DNA of 64,000 nucleotides from Acholoe squamosa. Lineage: Eukaryota > Annelida > Polychaeta > Phyllodocida > Polynoidae. A program made the position numbers and the translations under genes. Under the pieces are notes generated by a model. The model did not search any database and was not told the DNA's origin. It saw nothing but the letters and a program-made list of their open reading frames with translations. The DNA lies in NCBI GenBank assembly GCA_949317995.1, contig OX439045.1:7311674-7375673 (forward strand), in the 5' to 3' direction. Positions 30,601-36,792 of this stretch are shown piece after piece (position 1 is the first letter of the stretch; each line of letters begins with the position of its first letter).

Positions 30601-33600
30601 ATCTCTATGGGAAGAAGTTATTCACATAAAATAAAATGCTTTCTATTGACAGTTCGGACAGGAAGTATTCAGAGACACCTGCAGACAAGGAATCTGCAGT
30701 GACAAGTCTATCCAGATCATTGACCTTGATCCCAGTAAGTGTAAAACTAAACATTTTAAAAATGTACCTTCACTAGTCCCCTTAATAACTTAGTAGACAT
30801 TTAGCTCTCTCATTCAATCGCTTCAAAAATCCCCATTCAAAATATTTCATATGAATATTTGATATGAAATAATTGAATTGGACCCACTCTCATGCTATGT
30901 AGAAACCTTTAAAACCAGGCATATATAAATACATGTACTATAGAGATAGCTGTTAGATTCTTCCATTCTGTAAAACTTTATAAATCCTTTCTAGCTGAGA
31001 CAGACTTCAAATGCCAATGGTGCATTATCAATGTCACATTTTTGACAAGTAATGTTATCAACGAGGGTGTGGTTGTCCTATGATTGAGACACAATTACCA
31101 TTTATACGACGGATTCAATAGAAAATGCAACTGAATTGACCTGAAAGTCAGAGCAACTGATACTAAACCATGATCAATTACTATACAGGTTTCCCTAGCC
31201 CACTTAAAAGGGTCAATATATCCTCATTCCTATCCCCTCAGATGAGTGTGGGGGGCACTGACACATGCCTCCATGATATGTTTAGTGTAGTTCTTGCCAT
31301 GAATATGACCAGAGCTGTCAAAATGGCATTCAATGGCTGTCACTCACTCACTCACTCACTCACTCACTCACACTCACTCATTCAATTCGTATCCATATAC
31401 AGAAAAATTGGCATTGATCAGTCGGAATATTTACTAATTAGAAATTGACTGGACCGTACCTTTAAATACAACCCCTGACCCTCCACTTACAGGACCAGAC
31501 AGCTGTGACTGTGTACCAACTAACTGCACCACCTGTGAGCGTACCAAGTCTGGTGAGCTGAAACGCGTCGAGTTCTGTAACATCACTGAGGACGAGTGCC
31601 GTGCCCAGGGTAAGACACTCTGTAAGCAGGAGCAGGACGGAGAGTGCTGCAAGTGCTGCGATGTCGGCTGTACCGACAATGGAGTTACTCATGCTGTAAG
31701 TTGAAACTACATTTCAAGTGGTCACATTTAAGTATATCTGCATTTATTTCAAGATGAAACTGATGAATGGCACTCATCATCCATCACTCAAACCAAATCT
31801 CATTTTTGCAATTTTACAGAGTAATAGATAGAACTAAACGGCCGTGGTGTACAAGGTGGCCGATCCACCACGAGGGGAGACTCCCCCCGAGGGGTGGAGC
31901 GGCCACCGAGTACACCAGGGGAGTTTAGTTCTATATTTATTTTATGTTTTTAGAGTCTTTAATTAACTGAAAATTAACAAAATCCGTTACCGTATTGCCC
32001 CGTACGAGCGGCGGTCCGCCATTTTGAATGTTTACATGCACCCAGAACGAGGCTACGGTACCGGATCGGCCGCTGTGGTGGATCGGCACACGTTACGCCA
32101 CTGGGGGTGTGCGGATCGGCCCTGCAATGCTATCTCTATGGGAAAAAGTTATTCACATAAAATAATAAGGTTTACTCTTTGCATGGCAAAGATGAATCAA
32201 TAGCTCAGTACTGAGCCTAACACATGAGGCTTTCCGAGTATAATTTGATTCTTGTGAACCTGTGTCCAATTATTTATACCAGTGATAATGCAACTATCAA
32301 TGAGGAACTTGCTAATTGTGTGCGCACTTTATATTAGCGCTGAGAACAATTTCTTACTCACTGACCAGTTTAAATACCAGAATACCATCCTTATGTTTAA
32401 TAACTAAATTATGTTTATTGTTTTATTGTAAACAACATGTTCTTTTACAGTGCGATGAGATGTGGAATAATGGTCCATGCGAGACATTCACTTGTAGATG
32501 CCCACCACATGTGCCAACGTGGACAATTGAACACAATAAGACAGAGTGCATTACAACAGAGTGTGGACCTGGCTACATCTATGTGAAGAAGCCAAACCAG
32601 TGAGTGCAGTTTATGATATCATACCATAATCATAGTTGATGTGCAGTATATATAATATTATCATAAAATTGACTTTGAGCTGAATACAGCTGCCTTTTTA
32701 TCATATTGATGAATATCATAGATGATACTCTGAAACAAAGTTGGGAGTTAGTGGCACAAGAAAGTGCTTAATTTTCTAGTGGGCACAATTTAAGATGACT
32801 TGAATGGGTGCAGAGGGCAGATCTGTCCTTGCCACATGGCCAGCGTTCAGTCCCAATCAGAGCATTATTAAAAAAGTTTCTCTTTGTTCCTATTTAGGAA
32901 ATTAAGGGGGAGGGGGCAACAGAAATATACACCATGAATGACACTGTTTTTAGGCCATCCAGCACCTTTTCCTTATTGCTTTGATACAATCAGTATACAA
33001 CATGCTATCTGAATCTTATAGGTGCTGTGGAACATGCAAACCAATCTACACAACAACAACTGAAATGCCAACAACAACCAAGACAACAATGCCAACAACC
33101 ACAACAGAGATGCCAACAACAACCAAGACAACAATGCCAACAACAACAACAGAAATGCCAACAACAACCGAGACAACGATGCCAACAACAACAACAGAAA
33201 TGCCAACAACAACCAAGACAACAATGCCAACAACAACCATGCCACCAACAACAACCACAAAGATGCCAACAACAACAAAGACCACAATGCCAACAACAAC
33301 AGAAATGCCAACTACCACAAAGACAACCATGCCAACAACAACTACCAAGATGCCAACAACCACAAAGACCACAATGCCAACAACCACCAAGACAACCATG
33401 CCAACAACAACCATGCCACCAACAACCACAACAGAAATGCCAACAACTACTAAGACAACAATGCCAACAACTACTACAATGCCAACAACAACCACCAAGA
33501 TGCCAACAACTACAAAGACAACTATGCCAACAACCACAACCAAGATGCCAACAACAACCAAAACAACAATGCCAACAACAACCACCAAGATGCCAACAAC

Positions 33601-35928
33601 AACCAAGACAACAATGCCAACAACCACAACAGAAATGCCAACCACCACAAAGACAACAATGCCAACAACTACAATGCCTCCAACAACTACAACAGAGATG
33701 CCCACAACTACCAAGACAACTATGCCAACAACAACAGAGATGCCAACAACAACAAAGACTACAATGCCAACAACCACAAAGACAACCATGCCAACAACAA
33801 CAACAGAAATGCCAACCACAACAAAGACAACCATGCCAACAACCACAACAGAAATGCCAACCACCACAAAGACTACCATGCCAACAACCACCACTGAAAT
33901 GCCAACAACAACCAAGACAACCATGCCAACAACAACAATGCCACCAACAACCACAACAAAGATGCCAACTACAACAAAGACTACCATGCCAACAACAACA
34001 ATGCCACCAACAACCACAACAGAGATGCCAACCACAACAAAGACAACAATGCCCACAACCACAACCACTATGCCAACTACTACAACATACTGTAAGATCT
34101 AATTCTTTTGTAAAGTAATTTGTCAATTATAAGTCAGAAAATCTACTATTTTGATTTGCATAACAGTATACTGAACACAGAATGACTCGCTGGTAAACTG
34201 GGGAACATATTTTGTATTATATCAGGAGCTCCTGCTATTCATGTCCTGGCTTAAGAAATGTTTCACAAGAAACCTTGACAAAAGTGGGGTGTTCTATTTG
34301 CAACTGTTGAGCAGATTGACACTCTTGCATCAAATTGTCATATATCAAATTTATAGCAGTAAGAGTGTCAGTATATCATCATTTGTTAAAAAGCAATGAG
34401 CAAATGCCACACGTCCCCACCTAAAGTAGGATTTCCCCTTATATACATGTGCTGACATTTTGCTAATTTCCCTTTATAGGTGAGTACAACGGCACGGCCT
34501 ACAACCTTGGCGAGACGTGGTCCCCATCTCTATGTATGGAGTGCCAGTGTAGTATGGATGGTAAGATGACATGTAAGGACAAGACTGAGCTGTGTGAGAC
34601 CACCGAGTGTGATGGAGAACTGGTCAGGGAGCCAGGCACATGCTGCCCCGTCTGCAGTAAGTGTTACTTACCTACATATTACTCTTTTGAATATATTTTT
34701 ATATTCAAAGCAACAGTACATCGAGGATTCAGTATTTTTTATTAATACCAGTCTTCGAAATTCAATTTGGTATAGGAATACTGAAACAAGGATCAAACAC
34801 TAAATCCTTAACCATGCATTTATAAGCAGCAGCCTTTTTATTGCCACAGAAAAAAATGGGATTGAATTATACCAGAAGGTTATATAAGATGTAGGCCTAC
34901 ACAAGTTGTTGATGATTGATAGCAACCAGGAATATCTTATTTAGTATCTTACAATGATACTGATACTTAAGATAATCAGTAAAATGTACAAGGTGTACAT
35001 AATTTCATACTTCTTCAAGTGACCTGAGTGCATTGCCCAACTTGGTAAAAGAATATATCGACTCCACACACATTTTTAACATAAATATATCTTATTTCAG
35101 AGCCAAAGAACTCCACTTGTGTGCACAAGTCTAAGAACGTCACAGTTAACATCGATGGCTGCGTGTCTGATGGACCAGTAGAGAAGACTATGTGCCAGGG
35201 TACATGTGACTCCAACGCAATGGCCATGTTCAGTGCCCCATACATGAAGACCGACTGTAAGTGTTGCAAGCCAACCAAGATGACCAAGGTCAAGATTCCT
35301 CTCACATGCGGTAAGTCTGTTTAATCTTTTTACATAACATTTTAGAGGTATAACAGAAGGAAATATGTTGTATATCTATTGAATACATAATTTTATGATA
35401 AACTCTGATTTACTGGCAGTTTATGGCATATTTCATATAAAGCTCAGGTAATGTCCTTGGATGTCTTTAATTACCAAGTTGGTCAAAGAAATGTTGCATG
35501 AATGATTAATCTTCCTTACTTAGTGGTTAAATCACAAATTATATTGTCTAGTTGTCTGACTAGACAGGATGTTTTAGATACATGATAACCATAGACTTGA
35601 CTTTTTTTAGTACGAATTTTCTTTATTGTAGTAAAATGTTATTAGTGATTAGCATTCAATATTATTGTATTCTTCAACAAAGCTGGATAGGTACCTTCAA
35701 TTCACCCATATACCTAAGCTATTTAATACTCACTGTTAAACAGACTCTTGTACAGTAACAATTAAAACACTAACCATTGTATCTTTATCTCTTACAGCTG
35801 ATAACACTGTGGTGATGCATGAGTTCGTACAGATCCAGTCCTGCGCCTGTGAGGCCTGTCAGTACAACCCATTCGCACCCACCAATAAGCACGTACCAGC
35901 CATCACCACCAATGTCGAGTCCGATTAA
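188..35928 (+). CDS. Giant secreted gel-forming-type mucin, 3' part (32 exons)
   Basis: The exons join as 188-652, 897-2927, 3819-4283, 4528-6159, 6535-6749, 7550-7717, 7897-8017, 8942-8992, 9369-9571, 10449-10701, 10988-12010, 12484-12948, 14076-15386, 16468-17469, 17639-18103, 19235-20893, 21622-22086, 22572-23573, 24529-25650, 25996-26061, 26661-27023, 27543-27700, 28281-28468, 29090-29241, 29703-29896, 30653-30734, 31493-31695, 32451-32599, 33022-34091, 34480-34656, 35101-35310 and 35798-35928. Every junction is GT-AG and phase-compatible, giving 5,752 codons and a stop. The order is eight beta-rich modules interspersed with Thr-rich repeats, then TIL, Cys-rich/VWC-like, Thr-rich, VWC and CTCK. 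From family knowledge, such a protein is secreted, heavily O-glycosylated and dimerised through the cystine knot. The start, signal peptide and any VWD domains are upstream of the window. No vertebrate MUC orthology is claimed. Confidence 0.93.
897..2927 (+). CDS. Mucin exon: Thr-rich repeat block 1 (677 codons)
   Basis: The acceptor is tttcacag|AG and the donor T|GTAACT; the exon is phase 1 on both sides. It is built of MPTTTKTT (24 nt) and MPTTTTE (21 nt) units, which together form a 15-residue pair. The pair is interrupted about every 80-110 residues by MPPTTTT (seven times). The Thr-rich sequence is a dense O-glycosylation substrate. Lys and Glu alternate, so the backbone is a polyampholyte, and Met starts each unit. 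Two KST variants occur. Sequence following the donor reads on into the intron and is not coding. Confidence 0.93.
2928..3818 (+). other. Intron; no other feature seen up to the duplicated segment
   Basis: AT-rich intron sequence. From 3634 it repeats the sequence at the start of the window; before that I recognise nothing. Confidence 0.7.
3819..4283 (+). CDS. Mucin exon: single-exon beta-rich module 2
   Basis: The exon is 465 nt, phase 1-1, and near-identical to the exon at 188. It differs by a Tyr to Asn change (KINNDN) and a few silent bases. The two terminal cysteines are conserved. Confidence 0.92.
4528..6159 (+). CDS. Mucin exon: Thr-rich repeat block 2 (544 codons)
   Basis: Same MPTTTKTT/MPTTTTE architecture as block 1. 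The 5' end is identical to block 1 and the 3' end divergent (MPTTTTKM pairs, MPTTSTKM, TQTTM, one LPPTTTT). The donor is ACAA|GTAAAT and the exon is phase 1-1. The first bases of the next intron are open but end at TAG 6165-6167. Confidence 0.92.
6160..6534 (+). other. Intron; nothing recognised
   Basis: No repeats or coding signals seen. Confidence 0.6.
6535..6749 (+). CDS. Mucin exon: split module A, part 1
   Basis: Acceptor ttcacag|CT, phase 1 in; donor CTG|gtaagc, phase 0 out. It encodes 71 codons beginning with TCDLKWML, with a charged segment (NNKEDLDNEELKK). Together with 7550-7717 and 7897-8017 it makes a module that starts and ends with Cys like the 465-nt modules but is far diverged, particularly at the N-terminus. 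Its family relation to the other modules is inferred from position, the terminal cysteines and the LKIDLLAC close. Confidence 0.85.
6885..7232. mobile_element. MITE family A copy (hairpin-headed, about 350 bp)
   Basis: Begins AGAACTAAACGACCGTGGTG and folds back on itself over the first ~110 bp (end of hairpin CACCAGGGGAGTTTAGTTCT). It then runs through ATTTATTTTATG to a terminal TTATTCACATAAAATAATA. Four further copies lie at 27416, 30337, 31823 and 46525. It has no coding capacity. Confidence 0.85.
7550..7717 (+). CDS. Mucin exon: split module A, part 2
   Basis: 168 nt, phase 0-0, between acceptor cccacag|G and donor ACG|gttagt. Encodes 56 codons (AEVHALKITGKNLGKIDLYY...), a beta-rich core with IDLYYKT, equivalent to the ISIYKKE strand of the single-exon modules. 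Confidence 0.88.
7897..8017 (+). CDS. Mucin exon: split module A, part 3
   Basis: 121 nt, phase 0 in, 1 out. Encodes VRSILNGKK... and closes the module with LKIDLLACGEG, matching the FxFDVAxC end of the single-exon copies. It then gives a short Pro/Thr linker. Confidence 0.88.
8431..8734. mobile_element. MITE family B copy 1 (long palindrome, TA target)
   Basis: The two halves are inverted copies of each other: CACTGAAAACCTAGAAGTTC at the left and its complement ending GTTTTCAGTG at the right. TA on both sides (8429-8430, 8735-8736) is typical of Tc1/mariner-type target duplication. A fragment of the same end occurs at 8244. Confidence 0.88.
8942..8992 (+). CDS. Mucin micro-exon, Thr-rich (17 codons)
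   Basis: 51 nt between acceptor atttcag|CC and donor A|gtaagt, phase 1-1. Encodes TTVMPTTTTTLMPTTT. It begins like all the large Thr-rich exons (..TTVMPTTT), so it is either a contracted block or a seed not yet expanded. Confidence 0.88.
9369..9571 (+). CDS. Mucin exon: split module B, part 1
   Basis: 203 nt, phase 1 in, 0 out. Starts PCKIVDGVRDASYIPDGHIT, matching the CPAGQPP..SVPEKHIT start of the 465-nt modules. The donor ACT|gtaagta is immediately followed by a family B MITE. Confidence 0.9.
9579..9805. mobile_element. MITE family B copy 2, abutting a splice donor
   Basis: A shorter palindrome (227 bp) with the same CACTGAAAAC ends flanked by TA (9577-9578, 9806-9807). The left TA is inside the splice donor gtaagTA of the exon ending at 9571. 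Confidence 0.88.
9836..10105. mobile_element. MITE family C copy carrying a nested palindromic MITE
   Basis: The outer part resembles ATAAGCCGACCTC...ATAAAACCCTGCTCATAAG, related to copies at 27165 and 29322. Inside it, 9898-10031 is a separate inverted repeat with ends AAGCGCTGGTTCCACAGGC and the complement GCTGTGGAACCAACGCTT. Confidence 0.7.
10449..10701 (+). CDS. Mucin exon: split module B, part 2
   Basis: 253 nt, phase 0 in, 1 out. Encodes KEVYKVVIRGNVAVASLRF... and closes with YRVVVEIYGCFEY, the module-ending Cys. The VVIRGN strand matches AVKIYNDN of the single-exon copies. Confidence 0.9.
10988..12010 (+). CDS. Mucin exon: Thr-rich repeat block 3 (341 codons)
   Basis: Phase 1-1, donor ACAT|GTAAGT. 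It is Lys-dominated (MPTTTTKM, MPTTTKTT) with few Glu, includes Tyr variants (MPTTTTYM) and has an irregular centre (MSTTTIM, TLPTTTT). The antisense strand is open only because the repeat lacks stops. Confidence 0.92.
12011..12483 (+). other. Intron; nothing recognised
   Basis: No repeat or coding signal recognised; ordinary acceptor acag before the next exon. Confidence 0.6.
12484..12948 (+). CDS. Mucin exon: single-exon beta-rich module 3
   Basis: 465 nt, phase 1-1. Starts MCAPGQPPVWIMDSTDSVP and ends FNFDVAVCGYGR. It is the most diverged of the five single-exon copies (VNIYKKATDIDETW, DGEQMGMIKVEPE), so it is not part of the most recent duplications. Confidence 0.92.
12949..14075 (+). 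other. 1.1-kb intron; nothing recognised
   Basis: AT-rich and unique-looking; no coding or repeat signal seen. Confidence 0.6.
14076..15386 (+). CDS. Mucin exon: Thr-rich repeat block 4 (437 codons)
   Basis: Phase 1-1. MPTTTTYM (Tyr) units are frequent and recur in a regular cycle with MPTTTTEM and MPPTTTTKM, giving a higher-order period of roughly 60-90 residues. It is followed directly by another Thr-rich exon, with no module between. Confidence 0.92.
15387..16467 (+). other. Intron between two Thr-rich exons; no module exon found
   Basis: At comparable positions elsewhere a 465-nt module sits here. I see no remnant of one and no recognised repeat. Confidence 0.55.
16468..17469 (+). CDS. 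Mucin exon: Thr-rich repeat block 5 (334 codons)
   Basis: Phase 1-1, start TTTVMPTTTTTKM. Contains Arg variants (TTTRTT) and four MPPTTTT interruptions, one followed by KIPTTT. The 5' and 3' parts repeat each other (MPPTTTTEMPTTTKTT run). Confidence 0.92.
17639..18103 (+). CDS. Mucin exon: single-exon beta-rich module 4
   Basis: 465 nt, phase 1-1. Starts MCAPGQHPEWIMDST and ends FNFDVGICGYGR. Very close to modules 1, 2 and 5. Confidence 0.92.
18104..19234 (+). other. Intron with an inverted-repeat (MITE-like) element at about 18605-18912
   Basis: Arms at ~18685-18745 (GGGGCATTTCATTCT...CTATTCTTCTTTATTA) and ~18820-18880 (GATAAAGAAGAATAG...GAATGAAATGCCTCTAGG) are reverse complements. The rest shows nothing. 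Confidence 0.65.
19235..20893 (+). CDS. Mucin exon: Thr-rich repeat block 6 with 309-bp higher-order repeat (553 codons)
   Basis: Phase 1-1, donor GTATGT. MPPTTTT landmarks fall at 19309, 19618, 19927 and 20236 (the last as IPPTTTT), exactly 309 bp (103 codons) apart, so 103-residue super-units are tandemly repeated about three times. Val and Gln variants (VMPTTT, TQMPTTT) mark fixed places in each super-unit. Confidence 0.93.
20894..21621 (+). other. Intron; nothing recognised
   Basis: Unique-looking AT-rich sequence. Confidence 0.6.
21622..22086 (+). CDS. Mucin exon: single-exon beta-rich module 5
   Basis: 465 nt, phase 1-1. Starts MCAPGQPPIWIMDSTKIVP and ends FNFDVAICGYGR. Shares KINNDN with module 2. 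Confidence 0.92.
22087..22571 (+). other. Intron; nothing recognised
   Basis: No repeat or coding signal seen. Confidence 0.6.
22572..23573 (+). CDS. Mucin exon: Thr-rich repeat block 7 (334 codons)
   Basis: Phase 1-1, start STTVMPTTTTTKM, donor CAT|GTACAT (weak +4/+5). Rich in MPTTTTEM; contains RTTM and MTTM variants. It has the same length as block 5 by coincidence or common descent. The next exon is again Thr-rich without a module between. Confidence 0.9.
23574..24528 (+). other. Intron between two Thr-rich exons; nothing recognised
   Basis: No module remnant found in 955 bp. Confidence 0.55.
24529..25650 (+). CDS. Mucin exon: Thr-rich repeat block 8 (374 codons)
   Basis: Phase 1-1, donor CAA|GTATGT. 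Standard units, with a Pro-rich end (MPPTTTTVM, MPPTTTTTM). Confidence 0.9.
25996..26061 (+). CDS. Mucin small exon, Thr/Pro-rich (22 codons)
   Basis: 66 nt, phase 1-1, acceptor tttcag|CC, donor A|gtaagt. Encodes TTWFVSTTTPPVTGTPTPTP, a non-canonical Thr/Pro linker without the MPTTT unit. Confidence 0.85.
26062..26660 (+). other. Intron with a diverged MITE family D fragment (~26285-26445)
   Basis: Shows TGCATCATGCC...GATGCTCCAATGAAG...GGGCATGATGCACTAATGC, matching family D copies at 29913, 39386 and 45094 at reduced similarity. Confidence 0.6.
26661..27023 (+). CDS. Mucin exon: Thr-rich repeat block 9 (121 codons)
   Basis: Phase 1-1. Begins TTTPRPTTTTTMPTTT and uses MPTTTTYM and MPTTTTEM units. 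It is the third block with Tyr variants and the last before the final beta-rich module. Confidence 0.9.
27165..27395. mobile_element. MITE family C copy
   Basis: Inverted-repeat sequence with AAAACCCAAGTAATAAGCC at one end and GGCTTATGACTGAGGTCGGC near the other; closely related to 29322-29516. Confidence 0.65.
27416..27516. mobile_element. MITE family A, internally deleted copy next to an exon
   Basis: Has the hairpin head (ACTAAACGACCGTGGTGTAC) joined directly to the tail TTATTCACATAAAATAAA, with the ~240-bp middle missing. It ends 26 bp before the exon at 27543. Confidence 0.8.
27543..27700 (+). CDS. Mucin exon: split module C, part 1
   Basis: 158 nt, phase 1 in, 0 out, acceptor gcttttag|CA. 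Starts PCENPIWGMRHSILIPDSHI, matching the CPAGQPP..HITIE start of the other modules. Confidence 0.9.
27701..28280 (+). other. Intron; nothing recognised
   Basis: No clear repeat or coding signal. Confidence 0.55.
28281..28468 (+). CDS. Mucin exon: split module C, part 2
   Basis: 188 nt, phase 0 in, 2 out (AGCAG|gttagc). Encodes ATVTIDLDPYDDENG and ISIRLAGNVDVVDL, the equivalents of VTVDIDEEG and VKIYNDNLETI. The frame stays open past the donor to 28796, but the phase-2 join to 29090 is the one that continues the module. Confidence 0.88.
28469..29089 (+). other. Intron; nothing recognised
   Basis: AT-rich, with a run of TTTTTGATTAATTAATTTC near 28930. Confidence 0.55.
29090..29241 (+). CDS. 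Mucin exon: split module C, part 3, plus Thr linker
   Basis: 152 nt, phase 2 in, 1 out. Ends the module with FDFSIDIYGCFKF, then a short PPTTTPMPTTTVTMTTTP tail, so module and Thr-rich sequence share one exon here. Confidence 0.9.
29322..29516. mobile_element. MITE family C copy
   Basis: GTAAAACCCCAGTCATAAGC at the left and its complement GCTTATGAGCGGGGTTTTAC at the right; terminal inverted repeats of ~20 bp. Confidence 0.8.
29703..29896 (+). CDS. Mucin exon: TIL domain
   Basis: 194 nt, phase 1 in, 0 out. Encodes 64 codons with eleven cysteines. It starts CRPPLLETHCLCNKTC and contains GCQCPPTMVLHDGVCI and EEQCPC, the pattern of trypsin-inhibitor-like domains that follow VWD-C8 in mucins and VWF. 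No VWD or C8 precedes it here. The NKT and NGT sequons are possible N-glycan sites. Confidence 0.92.
29913..30060. mobile_element. MITE family D fragment
   Basis: AACCCTTTAAGGCCACTGAT, then GCAGGAGTGCATCATGCC and CGCCAGCACTTCATTG. It begins 16 bp after the exon ending at 29896. Confidence 0.75.
30337..30636. mobile_element. MITE family A copy abutting a splice acceptor
   Basis: Head GAGAACTAAACGATTGTGGT, tail TTATTCACATAAAATAAA; the arms of the head hairpin are partly deleted. The tail ends 16 bp before the exon at 30653, leaving only TGCTTTCTATTGACAG as the acceptor region. Confidence 0.85.
30653..30734 (+). CDS. Mucin exon: Cys-rich (E/VWC-like) segment after TIL
   Basis: 82 nt, phase 0 in, 1 out. 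Encodes FGQEVFRDTCRQGICSDKSI, the short two-Cys stretch that typically follows TIL in mucin C-termini. Confidence 0.85.
30735..31492 (+). other. Intron with a (TCAC)n microsatellite at about 31340-31381
   Basis: About ten TCAC units; nothing else recognised. Confidence 0.7.
31493..31695 (+). CDS. Mucin exon: Cys-rich segment
   Basis: 203 nt, phase 1 in, 0 out. Encodes 67 codons with 13 cysteines (CDCVPTNCTTC, GECCKCCDVGC) and the sequons NCT and NIT. It corresponds to the Cys-rich stretch between TIL and VWC in mucin C-termini; the exact domain name is uncertain. Confidence 0.88.
31823..32167. mobile_element. MITE family A copy (full length)
   Basis: AGAACTAAACGGCCGTGGTG to TTATTCACATAAAATAATA, closely similar in length and sequence to 6885-7232. 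Confidence 0.87.
32451..32599 (+). CDS. Mucin exon: VWC-like domain, part 1
   Basis: 149 nt, phase 0 in, 2 out. Encodes CDEMWNNGPCETFTCRCPP and ECGPGYIYVKKPNQ. Followed in the next exon by CCGTC, giving the VWC ending PGY...CCGxC. Confidence 0.88.
32600..33021 (+). other. Intron; nothing recognised
   Basis: No repeat or coding signal seen. Confidence 0.6.
33022..34091 (+). CDS. Mucin exon: VWC end fused to Thr-rich repeat block 10
   Basis: 1070 nt, phase 2 in, 1 out. The first codons finish the VWC domain (CCGTCKPIY). The exon then runs directly into about 340 residues of MPTTTTEM/MPTTTKTT repeat and ends TTTTY. This is the only large repeat block joined to a Cys-rich domain within one exon, and it separates the two VWC domains. 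Confidence 0.92.
34092..34479 (+). other. Intron; nothing recognised
   Basis: No repeat or coding signal seen. Confidence 0.6.
34480..34656 (+). CDS. Mucin exon: VWC domain
   Basis: 177 nt, phase 1-1. Encodes a complete VWC: CEYNGTAYNLGETW, then CMECQCSMDGKMTC, and the closing GTCCPVC. NGT is a likely N-glycan site. Confidence 0.95.
34657..35100 (+). other. Intron; nothing recognised
   Basis: No repeat or coding signal seen. Confidence 0.6.
35101..35310 (+). CDS. Mucin exon: cystine-knot (CTCK) domain, part 1
   Basis: 210 nt, phase 1-1. Encodes 70 codons with NSTCVHKSKNVTVNIDGCVS and CQGTCDSNAMAMF, then DCKCCKPTK, the spacing of the C-terminal cystine knot that dimerises mucins and VWF. 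It has the sequons NST and NVT. Confidence 0.95.
35311..35797 (+). other. Intron; nothing recognised
   Basis: No repeat or coding signal seen. Confidence 0.6.
35798..35928 (+). CDS. Mucin last exon: end of CTCK, stop codon
   Basis: Encodes the last knot strand (VQIQSCACEACQYNP) and a short tail ending in VESD; stop TAA at 35926-35928. Confidence 0.95.
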
Positions 35929-36098
35929 ACACATGACGAATCGACACTTGAGAAGGACGAGAGGATGAAACTAGTCAAACACAAACAATGTGATGATTTA
36001 AATTGTAATGATTAATATATAAAGAGAAAGCTCTCTATATCAAAGCTATAGAGCTTCTAATTAATCAGAACCTGCTTGTGTATTATCTGCTAAAATGA

Positions 36099-36104
36099 AA
36101 TAAA
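36099..36104 (+). terminator. Polyadenylation signal of the mucin gene
   Basis: AATAAA 171 bp after the stop codon, in an AT-rich 3' UTR. A second AATAAA lies near 36207. Confidence 0.75.
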
Positions 36105-36514
36105 ATATATATTTATCTGCATGCAAATTTGTCTACTTTGTTGTCTATTGTGATATGGGATATGGGACATCTTTCTCACAACCACAACCAATTACCTTAA
36201 GTATCAAATAAACAAAAAATGAATATCAAAGAAATACACAACAATTATATTGAACAAAAAAAAAGAAAATCACTGTGAATAAAATTTAAGTGAAACACTT
36301 TTGCAGTACACAGATTGAAATAAGGCTTGGGTTAAACATTACTGCAGAAATTAAATAGGCTACCAACATCCAACATCCAACAGGAATTAGTTCTCATATA
36401 AACCAATCCTTGAGAGGTGTAATCAGAATAATAACAGTGTAAATCAGTGCGCTTTCACAGTGGCTTCGCAGTGCCCATACAACAAATCAATCTGTTATGC
36501 GGTACTGTGGTGAG

Positions 36515-36792
36515 CAGGAGGCTGTTGCGAAAAGAAATGGAATTAAATTCTCACTGTAGCTATTTGATCTGCCAATTCTTGGCTCTTCCCCACCATGAGA
36601 ATCGACTTCCCCAGAGAATTGGTTCCTACTTGAGAATTACACCCCAACTCTGGACCACTCCTATACCACTCCTCTGACCGATTCTTTTTTTGCAACACAC
36701 AAGGGAATCAATTCCTTGAGGTGAGTGAGTTCCATTTTGGGAATAGCACCTCCTACAGAACCAATTCCAAATCTTCTCGCAATGGCCTCCTG
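36515..36792. mobile_element. MITE family F copy 1
   Basis: Terminal inverted repeats CAGGAGGCTGTTGCGA / TCGCAATGGCCTCCTG, with subterminal GAATCGACTTCC...GAATTGGTTCC motifs inside. Confidence 0.8.

Noticed and set aside
19215-34118. Asn/His/Gln-rich and Gln/Cys-rich open frames on the + strand in the repeat exons
   Set aside because: Shifted readings of the same repeat DNA; they do not join to neighbouring exons in phase.
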